Positions 1 through 18,843 of a DNA stretch of 64,000 nt are shown here, piece by piece. Source of the DNA: Piscicola geometra (taxonomy: Eukaryota > Annelida > Clitellata > Hirudinida > Piscicolidae); contig OX030964.1 of the NCBI GenBank assembly GCA_943735955.1, forward strand, positions 3,943,099-4,007,098. The letters are read 5' to 3'. The notes beneath the pieces are model-generated. The model had not been told where the DNA came from. It did no database searches and saw nothing but the letters and a program-made list of their open reading frames with translations. The position numbers and the translations under genes are program-made. How positions within the stretch are numbered: position 1 is the first letter of the stretch; every line of letters starts with the position of its first letter.

Positions 1-55
1 TTTGTGAGTGGGTGTGGTGTGGGTGTTGGTGTGGGTGTTGGTGTGGGTGTCGGTG
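1..55. repeat. GT-rich minisatellite
   Basis: Tandem GTGTGGGTGTTG-like units of about 12 bases run from the window edge. Simple repeat with no coding sense. Confidence 0.8.
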
Positions 56-129
56 TATGACTAATTAAATACGAAGTTATGTCTATTGGCGAGCTACTAA
101 TGATACTGATGTTTACTTGGTGACATGAG

Positions 130-336
130 AAAAATGACGATGAATACCAGGATGATGATGAAGATGATGAAGATGTCAAGGATGATAATGATGGCAAAAA
201 TGATGCTGATGAGGATGATTATGGCAAGGATAATGATGATGGCAAGGATGATGATGATGGCAAGGATGATGATGATGGCAAGGATGATGATGATGGCAAA
301 GATGATGATGATGATGATGCAATTGAACGTGCATAA
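130..336 (+). other. acidic open frame over an 18-bp minisatellite; possible last exon of an upstream gene
   Basis: A frame without a start codon is open from about 130 to a TAA at 334-336. It would encode an Asp-rich tail with four near-perfect DDDDGK units ending AIERA. The DNA at 215-322 is an 18-bp repeat (gatgatgatgatggcaag). An AG at 128-129 could be a splice acceptor. It may be the C-terminal exon of a gene lying left of the window, or only a GAT microsatellite that happens to stay open. No homology is visible. Confidence 0.2.
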
Positions 337-339
337 ACG

Positions 340-1275
340 AATGCTTATAAATCGACTCTTTGAAATACCGACACGGGACATTTGTATATTTTTATCCTAT
401 ATTTTTCGTCCATCTAGAACTTTACTTATTGCAACCTTCAGCCTTTGAAGAAATGTTACTCTAGATGTTAGCTTAATTAATTGTAGTTGTAAGTACCGCA
501 ATACTAGATGTGCAAAAGTTTAATTCGCAAATATATTGAAAAAACATTTAATACTCTCGAGTATATTTTATTTTATTAAACTTATTTTTACATTTTTAAT
601 TATCTTTGAAATAAAATTTAGACAAATGCTTAGACGCAGAAGTTAGATTTTTGAGTGAGTGTTCCGAAATCTGTTACATCAGCGTGTCTTTATGTTTCAT
701 TGCTAGCCTTTTCTTTTTGTCTTCACACGCGATTACGCAAGGAAACCGTTAATCGCTTGCATTTATTTATTGAAAACACTCATTCGGTAATCATTTTCAC
801 AGAGCTTGTTTCAACTTTATACAAAGTAGAAGAGAAGATTTAAGTTGATTAAACATAAATTTAATTTTCTAATGATAACTCCAAGCTTAGTTATCTCTAA
901 TATATATGTATTCTTCCTCGCATTTCTAGTTCATAAAGGTTATACTGCATGTGTGTGTTTTCAAGGCTTGTGCGCCAAACTTCGACCCTTTTATCTTTAT
1001 AGATTTGAACCACTCTTGCGAAAATTAGTATTTTTCTAAATTTATGTGTATTAAAATTAATAATATTATTGGTTAAATAAAGTTTAAAAGAATCTCTAAT
1101 AATCTCATTATTTTAAAAATAAGTGGAAATATAACTTTTATCAACTATTTTAAATACACTTTTAAAAATAAAGAGAAAATTTAGTTACCGTAAATTAACA
1201 GATTGTTCGGACACTCATAATCTTCAGACACCATATTTTATGTGGAAAATATATTCGTTTTAAGGTATTTTGTTT
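340..1275. other. intergenic, nothing recognised
   Basis: AT-rich single-copy-looking sequence. Short open frames at 655-843 and 845-1039 have no recognisable domains and no counterpart in the other tandem units, so I do not call them genes. Confidence 0.5.
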
Positions 1276-1420
1276 AAAGATAAGTTTTAAAAACAAGATA
1301 ATTCTACTGTGGTATTTATGGTATTTTTGATATTATGACTAGTTTAAGTTGACTGAAAATAGAAAGTCTAATGAGCGAAGAACTTCTATATATATCAATT
1401 TTTTTTAATTTACATACGTT

Positions 1421-1440
1421 AAATACCGTAAAAGACACCA
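1421..1440 (+). promoter_or_regulatory. proximal sequence element-like box of U4 copy 1
   Basis: The box AAATACCGTAAAAGACACC lies 72 to 53 bases upstream of the U4 5' end. The same box at the same distance precedes U4 copies 2 and 3. Metazoan snRNA genes carry a PSE about 50-60 bases upstream. The sequence is lineage-specific, so this call rests on position and conservation. Confidence 0.5.
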
Positions 1441-1492
1441 CAAGTTGAAATAACTATTTTCTTCATATATTACAACAAAACTCTCGATTATC

Positions 1493-1637
1493 AGCTTTGC
1501 GCAGGGGTAGTACCATAGCCAGTGAGGTTAAAACCGAGGCGTGGTTATTGCTAGTTGAAAACTAAACCCAATACCCCGTGGTGTGCTCCCCTCGAGGAAG
1601 CCCATCACAATTTGTGAACGCCCTACCCGGGCTGACC
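1493..1637 (+). ncRNA. U4: U4 spliceosomal snRNA, copy 1
   Basis: This is a 145-nt RNA, the usual U4 length. The 5' end AGCTTTGCGCAG and the kink-turn stem segment (AGTGAGGTTAAAACCGAGGC) match U4. So do TTATTGCTAGTTGAAAAC and CCCAATACCCCG. A central hairpin follows, then a Sm-like site AATTTGTGA at about 1610 and a terminal GCCC-TACC-GGGC hairpin. The product pairs with U6 in the U4/U6.U5 tri-snRNP. Confidence 0.93.
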
Positions 1638-1928
1638 AGCAATCAATGTTTCAATTCTCTTCACAAACTAGTACTGTCTATTTTAAGTAATCTATAAGGC
1701 TGAAATTTTTTGATGATTTTATACTTATTCTCGTGAAATATAAAACCTAACGTTTTAAGTGAAAAATTTTAAAATTGGGAAATTTGAATTAATGAAATTT
1801 AAGCAGAACAATTGCCAATTGTTAGAAATTGTTGAATTTACTTCCTAAACACCATACGCCACGACTCCCATTGATAGCTATGCTTTTTTTTAAACACTTA
1901 TGCTTACTAGCAGACGGAAAATATAAAA

Positions 1929-1965
1929 TATAAAGTTGCACTGTCACAGTTCAGGCAGCCTCAGC
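1929..1965 (+). promoter_or_regulatory. TATA promoter of RPTP copy A
   Basis: TATAAAG at 1929-1935 is followed about 30 bases on by CCTCAGCC (1959-1966), a plausible initiator, about 120 bases before the ATG. TATA box, spacing and initiator region are kept in copies B and C. Confidence 0.45.
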
Positions 1966-2083
1966 CAATGCCTTTGAAATTATATTCAGTTGAAAAAGCA
2001 ACAAAATACTTGAGTAACAAGGTCCATCTTGCCGTGGCATTTACTTTTCCGAAGAGACCTCGACAAGTTATTGATCAGAAGTG

Positions 2084-10401
<8,318 letters not shown>

Positions 10402-11215
10402 AACAAAAGCATCCATCCATTATATGATCCGAGCAAACTGAACAAGGAACAGTTCTGTTTTGCCAGACGTGGTTGCTATTGCAGTCAATCAAACAATCAA
10501 TCACTAATGATTTGTATAGCGCCCTTTACTAAGTGAACAAAAGCGCTCTTCAAATAAATTTGTTAAATAAAACGGTTTTTAGACCACTACCAATATATGT
10601 AAATATATCAATTTAAATATATATATAAAAAACAGTAACACCTTATTTGCTAATTTTTGTATGCGAGTTTTTGATTAGCCTACATTTCTAATATATTTGC
10701 AATTTCTAAACTCGTTTTATTTCTAAATGTAAAAAAATGTTCAAAATAAAACATGAAGAACTCTATTTGATAAATGATAGCGTCCTAAAATGATAATTTT
10801 CCTATGTGATTAAATAATATAGACGTCTTTTCGGGAAAATAAATAAATATTTGAGCTACTTGTGTTTTTGTGATGAGAAATAGAGAATATATGAAGAATG
10901 CTTGTAAAACTTTTTAATATAATTATTTCATAAATATTTTTGAGTTGAAAATTAAACGCTAAACATTTACTCTTAGACTTATTCTATTAATTCACTTTTA
11001 AAAGCTCCATCTTTCCATCTATCTCTCTATTCATCTCTCCATTCATCCTTCCAAAAAAATTAATGTTTGAGCTACTTGTGTTTTTATGATTAGAAATGGA
11101 GAATGTATGAAGAACGCTTTTTAAAATTTTAAATATAACTATTTCATAAATATTTTTGACTTGAAAATTAAAAGCTAAACATACACTCTAAGACTTTATT
11201 CTATTAATTCACTTT
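10402..11215. other. 3' flank of copy A with LINE-tail remnant
   Basis: AATAAA signals lie at 10553-10558 and 10566-10571. At about 10510-10552, TTGTATAGCGCCC ... AAGCGCTCTT resembles the 3' end of a CR1/L2-type LINE in reverse orientation, like the one at 29862. From 10800 on, two diverged copies of a block starting 'atttgagctacttgtgttttt' (about 10850 and 11070) form a short tandem duplication. No gene seen. Confidence 0.55.
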
Positions 11216-11420
11216 CAAAGATATGTTTTAAAAACAAGATAATTCTACTGTGGTTTTTATGGTATTTATGATATTATGACTAGTTTGACTGGAAATAGAA
11301 TGTCTTATGAGCGAAGAACTTCAATATATATCAAATTATAAATTGTAAAAATTATTTTAAACACTTTTTTTTACAATTTACATTTTATTAAACGTGTGCG
11401 ATATACTTTTAATTTACGTT

Positions 11421-11440
11421 AAATACCGTAAAAGACACCG
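11421..11440 (+). promoter_or_regulatory. PSE-like box of U4 copy 2
   Basis: Same box as in unit 1, again starting 72 bases upstream of U4, with one or two substitutions at its 3' edge. Confidence 0.5.
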
Positions 11441-11492
11441 CAAGTTGAAATAATTATTTTCTACATATATTACAACAAAACCCTCCAATACC

Positions 11493-11637
11493 AGCTTTGC
11501 GCAGGGGTAGTACCATAGCCAGTGAGGTTAAAACCGAGGCGTGGTTATTGCTAGTTGAAAACTAAACCCAATACCCCGTGGTGTGCTCCCCTCGAGGAAG
11601 CCCGTCACAATTTGTGAACGCCCTACCCGGGCTGACC
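11493..11637 (+). ncRNA. U4: U4 spliceosomal snRNA, copy 2
   Basis: Differs from copy 1 by one visible base (CCCGTCAC for CCCATCAC) in the 3' arm of the central hairpin. The kink-turn, AATACCCCG segment, Sm-like site and 3' hairpin are unchanged. Confidence 0.93.
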
Positions 11638-12427
11638 AGCAATCAATGTTTTAAATAATTATATCTATCTTCCAAAACTGTGATTTGAAGTAATGTGTAT
11701 TTTTTTATGATTAGATATTTAATTATGTTAATTTAAATGTTACCCAATTTAATTTGAGTTACACGATATGAAACTTATATCTTATATACTTATTAAATTA
11801 CTATTATCATTTTCCTCAGTCAAGGGTGAAATTAAAATTTCTACAAATATTTAAAAAAAAAATTTGCAAACTGACTTTTCAAACGTATTTATTCGGTCTT
11901 TCTTAAGGGATTGGCAACATTACTTATACAGTTGTGTTTCCTTTCCCACCTCCCCACCCGGTCAGTTCTCTGCATGTTTCAAACTTTACGGTGGGAAGGG
12001 TTGTCTCACTGTTGTGAGAAAGATGAAATAAAAGAAGAAATATTTTTCGAAAACAAGTTTTCTTATTCACTTCTCATATTGTCTTTGATTGGGCTGACCA
12101 GCAATCAATGTTTTAAATCGTTTTAATTGTCTCTCTTAAACGGGCTGCCCAGCAATCAATGTTTTAATTCTCTTCACAAACTAGGACTGTGTATTTTAAG
12201 TAATCTATAAGGCTGAAATTGTTTGATGATTTTATACTTATTCTCATAAAATATAAAATATATAAGTGAAAATTTTTAAAATTGGGAAATTTGAATTAAT
12301 GAAATTTAAGCAGAACAATTTTTAGAAATTGTTGAATTTACTTCCGAAACACCATACGCCACGACTCCCATTGATAGCTATGCTTTTTTTAAACAATTAT
12401 GCTTGCTAGCAGATGGAAAATCTAAAA
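11638..12427. other. U4-to-promoter spacer with a segment absent from unit 1
   Basis: About 500 bases here have no match in unit 1. They are bracketed by copies of the U4 3' end: GGGCTGACCAGCAATCAATG at 12091-12110 and a mutated copy at 12142-12160. A GC-richer patch at about 11935-12030 contains CCTTTCCCACC and GGTGGGAAGGG, which can pair over a 45-base loop, and it recurs at about 23105-23195. The pattern suggests unequal exchange at U4 ends. Confidence 0.55.
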
Positions 12428-12464
12428 TATAAAGTTGCACTGTCATAGTTCAGTCAGCCTCAGC
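12428..12464 (+). promoter_or_regulatory. TATA promoter of RPTP copy B
   Basis: TATAAAG at 12428-12434 is followed by AGCCTCAGCC about 30 bases downstream, matching copy A in sequence and spacing. Confidence 0.45.
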
Positions 12465-15432
12465 CAATGCCTTTGAAATTATATTCAGTTGAGGAAGCAT
12501 AAAAAGACTTGAATAACAAGTTACATCTTGCTGTGGCATTTACATTTTCGAAGAGAACTCGACAAGTTATTGATCAGAAGTGATGGAGTTGTGGAGCTTG
12601 TTATACTTGCTGTTCTGCTTCCACTGTGAGTTTCACTTTTATTGGTATCCGCTTGTATGGATTGTACTTTTAAGGAACTGACTAGTCAATGAAATAAAAT
12701 ACAATATATAACAAAACAATACAATACAATAAAAGGCGATACTTTGAAATACAATACAATAAAAGACGATACTTTGAAATACAATACAAGAAAATAAATA
12801 GAATATAATACAATAGGATGAAATATAATAAAATATATTACAATATAGTACAAAACAATTCAAAAAAATAAAATAGACTCGATTAACATATTTGATCGCG
12901 TTAAATCATTAAACGTTAATTAAAATCATTTAAACGAGAAAAAAAAAATTTCTGGTGAAACTGCTTGTTGAATTTTCTTCTAACCGATAGAATTTTTCTT
13001 CACAGCGTCTTCAGGGACAGTAATTAATGTAGCTCTCCGAAAACCTGCCGTTGTTAGGGATGGTTATAATAACTATCTACCACCAGGAGGAGTTGATGGA
13101 AACGTGGGTACGTTTACCGTATGTTTTCTTCCTGATGCTTGGTTCGTTGTGGATCTCGGATGGCCCTACAATGTAGAGTACGTGAATGTCACTACCAGAA
13201 AAGACTGCTGTGGTGAGTTGAGTGGAAAAGTGATCATTGATTAAATGGTTTTGAAAATCTGATTAATTTACTTAGCACAATATTCCAGTTTTTATTAATA
13301 TTTTGTACCAATATTGCTACTAAGGCTATTGACTTTACAGGAGAAAGAATGAGCAAGTTCAAAGTTGGTTTGTTGGAGCAGTTCAACAGAAACAAGTTCC
13401 AAAAAAACACTCTCTGTGGAGAGTATGGTACAATCACTGAAGCAGCTAAATCTTATAGAGTGAACTGCTCACCAGTCTCCAAATGGTCCAGATTCGTACT
13501 TCTGTACGTGAAGGAGACTGATATACCTAATCCTCCTAATCAAATGAACTTTGCTGAGTTGGAAGTCTACGCTGATGACAAAGGTGTTTTTTTGAAAACT
13601 TAGTGTTTCGTTTGACTATCAATCTATTTCTAGGAAGTCATACTTTAAAGTGCTAAGAAATAGAATTGATCAGCATAGACGTTGTCTTAGGAAACATTTT
13701 TTCTCAAATATGCTAGGAAACAACTAATTCCGCACCACAACCTCCCAGCCGACTTCTCTCGCCAGTTCATCGGCTGTTACGACAAAACAGCAAGCATGCC
13801 TTCCTCGGACGCTGCTTCTCTAGAAATGTGCATTAGCAGCTGCCAAAACTTTGCACATGCTGGATACCAGGTTTCAATGATCTGAAATGTTTTGACTGTA
13901 AATGCATTGACTTCTAGATTTATCAATTTTGACTTTATTTTAGAACTCCGGAAATAAATGAACTACGTAATTTAAAATGATCATTTATATATATATATAT
14001 ATATATAAATCTAACTGCTTCTAACCTAACTGCTTTTCAGGTTTGAATAATTCGTAATGATAACTCGATCTTCTCTCAGAATGGAGGGAAATGTTCATGC
14101 ATCAACTCTCTTCCCAAGTTGACAAACTCCTCCGGGTGCCAAGGAGCGAACTTCATCTCCGTTTATAATGGTTCCCATGTTCTTTCTGTTACTGCTCGTT
14201 GAACCTGTTTAAATGTTTCAAGACTTAAACACTTGTAGAGATTGCTTGATTCTTTAATTTTATTGAGAATATGAGAAACTTTCAAATAAAACCAATGATA
14301 AAGATAGGATGCGTGCATGTTGGTTATAATATTTGACAGGTGTATATTTTACTTTGCTGCGTTTTTTTTAATGATTTGAATTCAATAATCAGTTCAAAAG
14401 CATTCACTATCTTACAACAACAACACAGTGACGGCTTGCAGTCAAGTTAACTGTGTTAATTACAGAGGTAACATACAGGGATATGTGTTTGGAATGCTTA
14501 TATTTCACATGGAAATAGTATTATTACTTTTAGTTGAAAAATTTAATCAAATATTAGCTTAATGAGTTTTATATAAGATACTTTTGCCTTAAATGTGAGC
14601 TAAACAATGTAGCTTTCTCGTACAGATTGCAGCATTGACAACGGTGGATGCAAGGAAAACAGATGCAGCTCTTTCAGCCTAGGGTCTGTAAGCTTGAGTG
14701 AGTGCATCTGTCCAAAAGGCTACCAAAAGAAATATTACCATGACGATGTCTGCACAGGTTATTGAAGTTAAAAATTGAATAAAAAATTTAAATTTAATGT
14801 AATGAGTTGAGTAGAAAATAAATTTATAGTTACGTAATTGATATTCAAATCAACTTTTTTTTGTAAATGTAAAAAATAATAAATCATCATAAAATAAATG
14901 TTATATCGACTTAGAAGTCTTATAAATGCCTCTTAGACCTGTTCCTACAATGAACACTGCAGATACGAATGAATGTGAGATTGACAAGCCTTGTGATACT
15001 GACACTTCCACGTGCAACAACACCCTGGGATCCTACGAGTGCCTCTGTCGTCCTGGCTTCACGAAGAATACTTCAGGAAAGTGTGAAGGTGGCCTTTCTT
15101 TTTATACAAAGTTCAATACAATTCTGGTCCATTAGAGAATAGGACATTGATATAAAATATAAAACAAACAAAAAATATTTTTACATTTTTTACGTGAATG
15201 AACCAAGCATAAAAAATCTATAAAAAATGTCATGAAACTATGAAATTTTAGCTAGCGTTAAAACTGAGAATTTTAAAATATTCAAAATTATTAAAATCTA
15301 TTTTTCTTTATAAGCAAATTACAACCATATAATTTAATACACTCTAAAAACAAAACAAAACTTAAATGAAATAAGACGATACATAAATAACTTTTTCTCG
15401 TAAATAAACCAAGCATAAACTCTCCTACAAAG

Positions 15433-15479
15433 ACGTGGACGAGTGCTCGAACAAGAGTCACAACTGCACCATTGAGAAC
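15433..15479 (+). pseudogene. truncated third-EGF exon at a duplication joint (copy B)
   Basis: The first 47 or so bases of the EGF-3 exon (DVDECSNKSHNCTIE) break off at ATTGAGAA and join the intron that precedes the EGF-2 exon. This is the joint of the internal duplication that produced the second EGF-2 exon. The same joint is present in copy C near 28474. Confidence 0.7.
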
Positions 15480-18400
15480 ATAAAATAAATGCTATATTGA
15501 CTTAAAACTCTTAGAAATGCCTTTAGGCCTGTTCCTACAATGAACACTGCAGATGCGAATGAATGTGAGATTGACAAGCCTTGTGATACTGACACTTCCA
15601 CGTGCATCAACACCCTGGGATCCTACAAGTGCCTCTGTCGTCCTGGCTTCACGAAGAATCCTTCAGGAAAGTGTGAAGGTGGCTTCTCTTTTTTCATTCA
15701 CTTTAATACAATTCTATGCCATTGGAGAATATTTCATTGACATAAAGTCTATAACACAAAATAGTCCTGTTTTCATATTTTTCTCGTAAATAAACCAAGC
15801 ATTAACCCTCCTCCTAAGATGTGGACGAGTGCTCCAACAAGAGTCACAACTGCACCATTGAGAACTACGTCTGTTCCAACATTCCAGGCTCATACGAATG
15901 CGTGTGTCTTGCAGGATTCAAAGAAACACTGGGCGTATGCGAAAGTTTGTACCACTCTGCGTGACTCAGTTTTTCTTTTCAAATATTTCTGTATTATTTT
16001 ACCCCAATGGAGTAGTGTATTCTTGAAGCTATTGGAAAGTACTTTAAGTCATTTGGCATTCTCATTTAACCTTGCTTCTTAATTTCTCTGCACTATCTTT
16101 TCGAAAATTATTATAATTTAATATTGAAATATTTCATCAGGATTTCAATAAATCTGAACTATAATTGCTAAACCACCTAGAAGTTCAAGAACTGCCTTCA
16201 ACATCAGCGAATGTTGGAGCGATAGTGGGAGGGGTGGTTGGTGGCTTGCTGTTTCTCCTCCTTCTCATCCTTCTTTTCGTTTTTCTTCTATGTATAAGAC
16301 GCAGGTTCAATTATTTTTTACTTTCATTTTTTAAATATTTTATTAGAATTTTGATATTCATTTTTAAAATATTTTTATTCGAATTTTGATATTCATTTTC
16401 AAAATATTGTTATTAGAATTTTGATATTCATTTTCAAAATATTTTTTCAGCGTTTGAAATGGTTCGAGAAATTTTCTAAATTTAAAAATGGAATTTTGAA
16501 TACAATTTTTTTAAATTTTAGAAAACCAAAATAAGTTTCACCAAAGCCGCCAGTAGCGGGTAATTTTGCTCGTTTTTAGAATATTCATCAACGGCTTAAA
16601 ATTATTTTTTCAAATTCTAATAACGTGGCTATGGACAAACATAAGAAACTTAAACATAACTTATTTCCCTTTTTTCAGTCACTTCAAATGGAAGTGCTAC
16701 TGGCAGTACAGGACTCACCAGCAAAATTACTAGCCTGAATTTCATCAACAAATTCAAGATTAACAAAAAAGCAGGAGTTTTAAAAGACAGTAGTTCAACC
16801 AGCCTTGACAGCAGTGCAACCACAGAAAACCCCATGAACACAAGCATTGAAAACGAGATCAGGAGTGATGGGGAATACGAAGTATTGGGCACCAAAGTTA
16901 AATTGGAGGATGTGGAAAGTTTCTATCTCAACAACCACAGCGCCATTGTCACCGAGTTCAAAGTGGGTTTGTGTTTGAATGTAAATTTATAGTAATTTGA
17001 TATAAATAAAATAATAATTTAGCTTTCTAATATCATTATAATATGTTATAGAATAGTATTTTTAGAATGTGTTCCTATAGTTTTGTTGTAATTAAATTTA
17101 TTATATGATAATAATTTATTTTCAAAATGTTAATTTATATTTAAACAAGTTGAAAGCGTTAGTTTTTCCCAATAGAAAATTCCTACAAAGACGGACGAAG
17201 AAATGTTAGAAGGCAAAAAAGACAAAAACAAATCGAAGAACCAAAACAAGAATATTCTTCCTTGTACGTAGAGTTTCAACAAAATTGTTGAATAAAGTCT
17301 TTAATTTATTAAATAAATGTTAATTAACTCATTAAAATAATAAATTAATTATTTATTAAGTCGATTTCAACCGTGTGAAGCTTTTGGACAAAGGTAGCGA
17401 CTACATAAACGCCAGCCACATCAAGGTATCTAAATCCAGGCATAAAAAGTAAAAAATAATAATAGGTTGAGTTCAAATAAATTGTAAAACAGCAGTGTAA
17501 TGCTTTTATTTTTATATAATATTTTTAGAAAAATTAGTTATTGCATTCATTATAACTATCCTCGTTTTTACCATCATCATTGTTATCGCTGTTGTCACCA
17601 TTTCTATAATTTCTATCATCATCTCCTAATTTTTAAAAATCCGTCTTCAAATGAGTAAGCTATTGAATTCTAAATATAGCATGTTAGATATAGATATCCA
17701 TGAGTAAGCCCACTCAAGCGATGCTTTGTAATTCCCCAAAGATTTATTCTATAAATAACACACTAATTCATGCCACCACAATTGTTTTTGTAAAAGCATT
17801 TTATTAAATTATTGTTCAACAGAGCTTAAAGCCTATAAGTTATAGGGTATACATTATATAATATAATACAAAATACCCCTGATTTAAATGTCCATGTTTT
17901 ACATATGGTGTGTGGTTGCAACAAACCTTTCAGGGCTTCAAGCCTGAAGAGTACGGATTCATAGCTGCGCAAGGTTTTTATTTTTTAATAATACTAATTT
18001 TTTTAATTATAATTAATTTACATTATTTGTACATTTTTTAAAAATTAGATTGTCGAAACGCACAGAAAAACACACGCACACGCACATACAGGCATCAAGA
18101 ACAGGGAAGATATAGAAGACTTCTGGTGGATGGTGCTGCAAAATGATGTCTGCGTCATCGTCATGCTGACGCCATTACTCGAGAAAAAGACCGTGAGTGA
18201 GGGATTGAGACTGGAAGAGTAATTGATGCTTTCCTTCTGATAGATCTTTCTGCTTTCTGAATATTCGGTTTTTTCATTCGTCTGTTACAATAAAGTGTTG
18301 ACAAAATAAATATGAGGTCTACAATTTTTTCAAAGAGAAATTCATGTTTCAAAAGTGAATTATTTATATACTCTAAAACTTGCTTTCAATATATCAAATA

Positions 18401-18803
18401 TAAATGAAACTTTGGCAGGTTAAGTGCCAGCAATATTGGCCCGATACTGGAACTGAAGTACGTATAAGGACTTATACATTCTCATTAAAACCAATTTTAA
18501 TAAAAATTTATTTAAACATAAATTAAATTTAAAATTGACTAAAAATATTTATAACTTTGAGATGTCTAGACAAAACGACAGCCGTACCACCACACACGAC
18601 CACCATGCCAGGTGTTTGGAGGGGTGAAGGTAACTCTTGGAGAAGTGCACAAGTGGCCTGACTACGAGTCCAGAAGTATCGTCGTCACCGATGTATAATA
18701 AATCCCATTCTGAAATTTGTGGAAAATTTTAAAAATAAAATAAATCGTTTTTTTAAATATGATACATCTATTTAACTTACAAACATATTCTTTCATTAAC
18801 CCT

Positions 18804-18843
18804 CACACACACACATTCACACACACACACACACACACACACA
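18804..18843 (+). repeat. short (AC)n at the WPD-exon acceptor of copy B
   Basis: About 40 bases of AC repeat, interrupted by ATT, end in ACACAG at the acceptor. The equivalent tract exceeds 130 bases in copies A, D and E. Confidence 0.85.

Noticed and set aside
655..1039. Two short + strand frames left of unit 1
   Set aside because: No domain, no splice or start context that stands out, and no copy in the other units.
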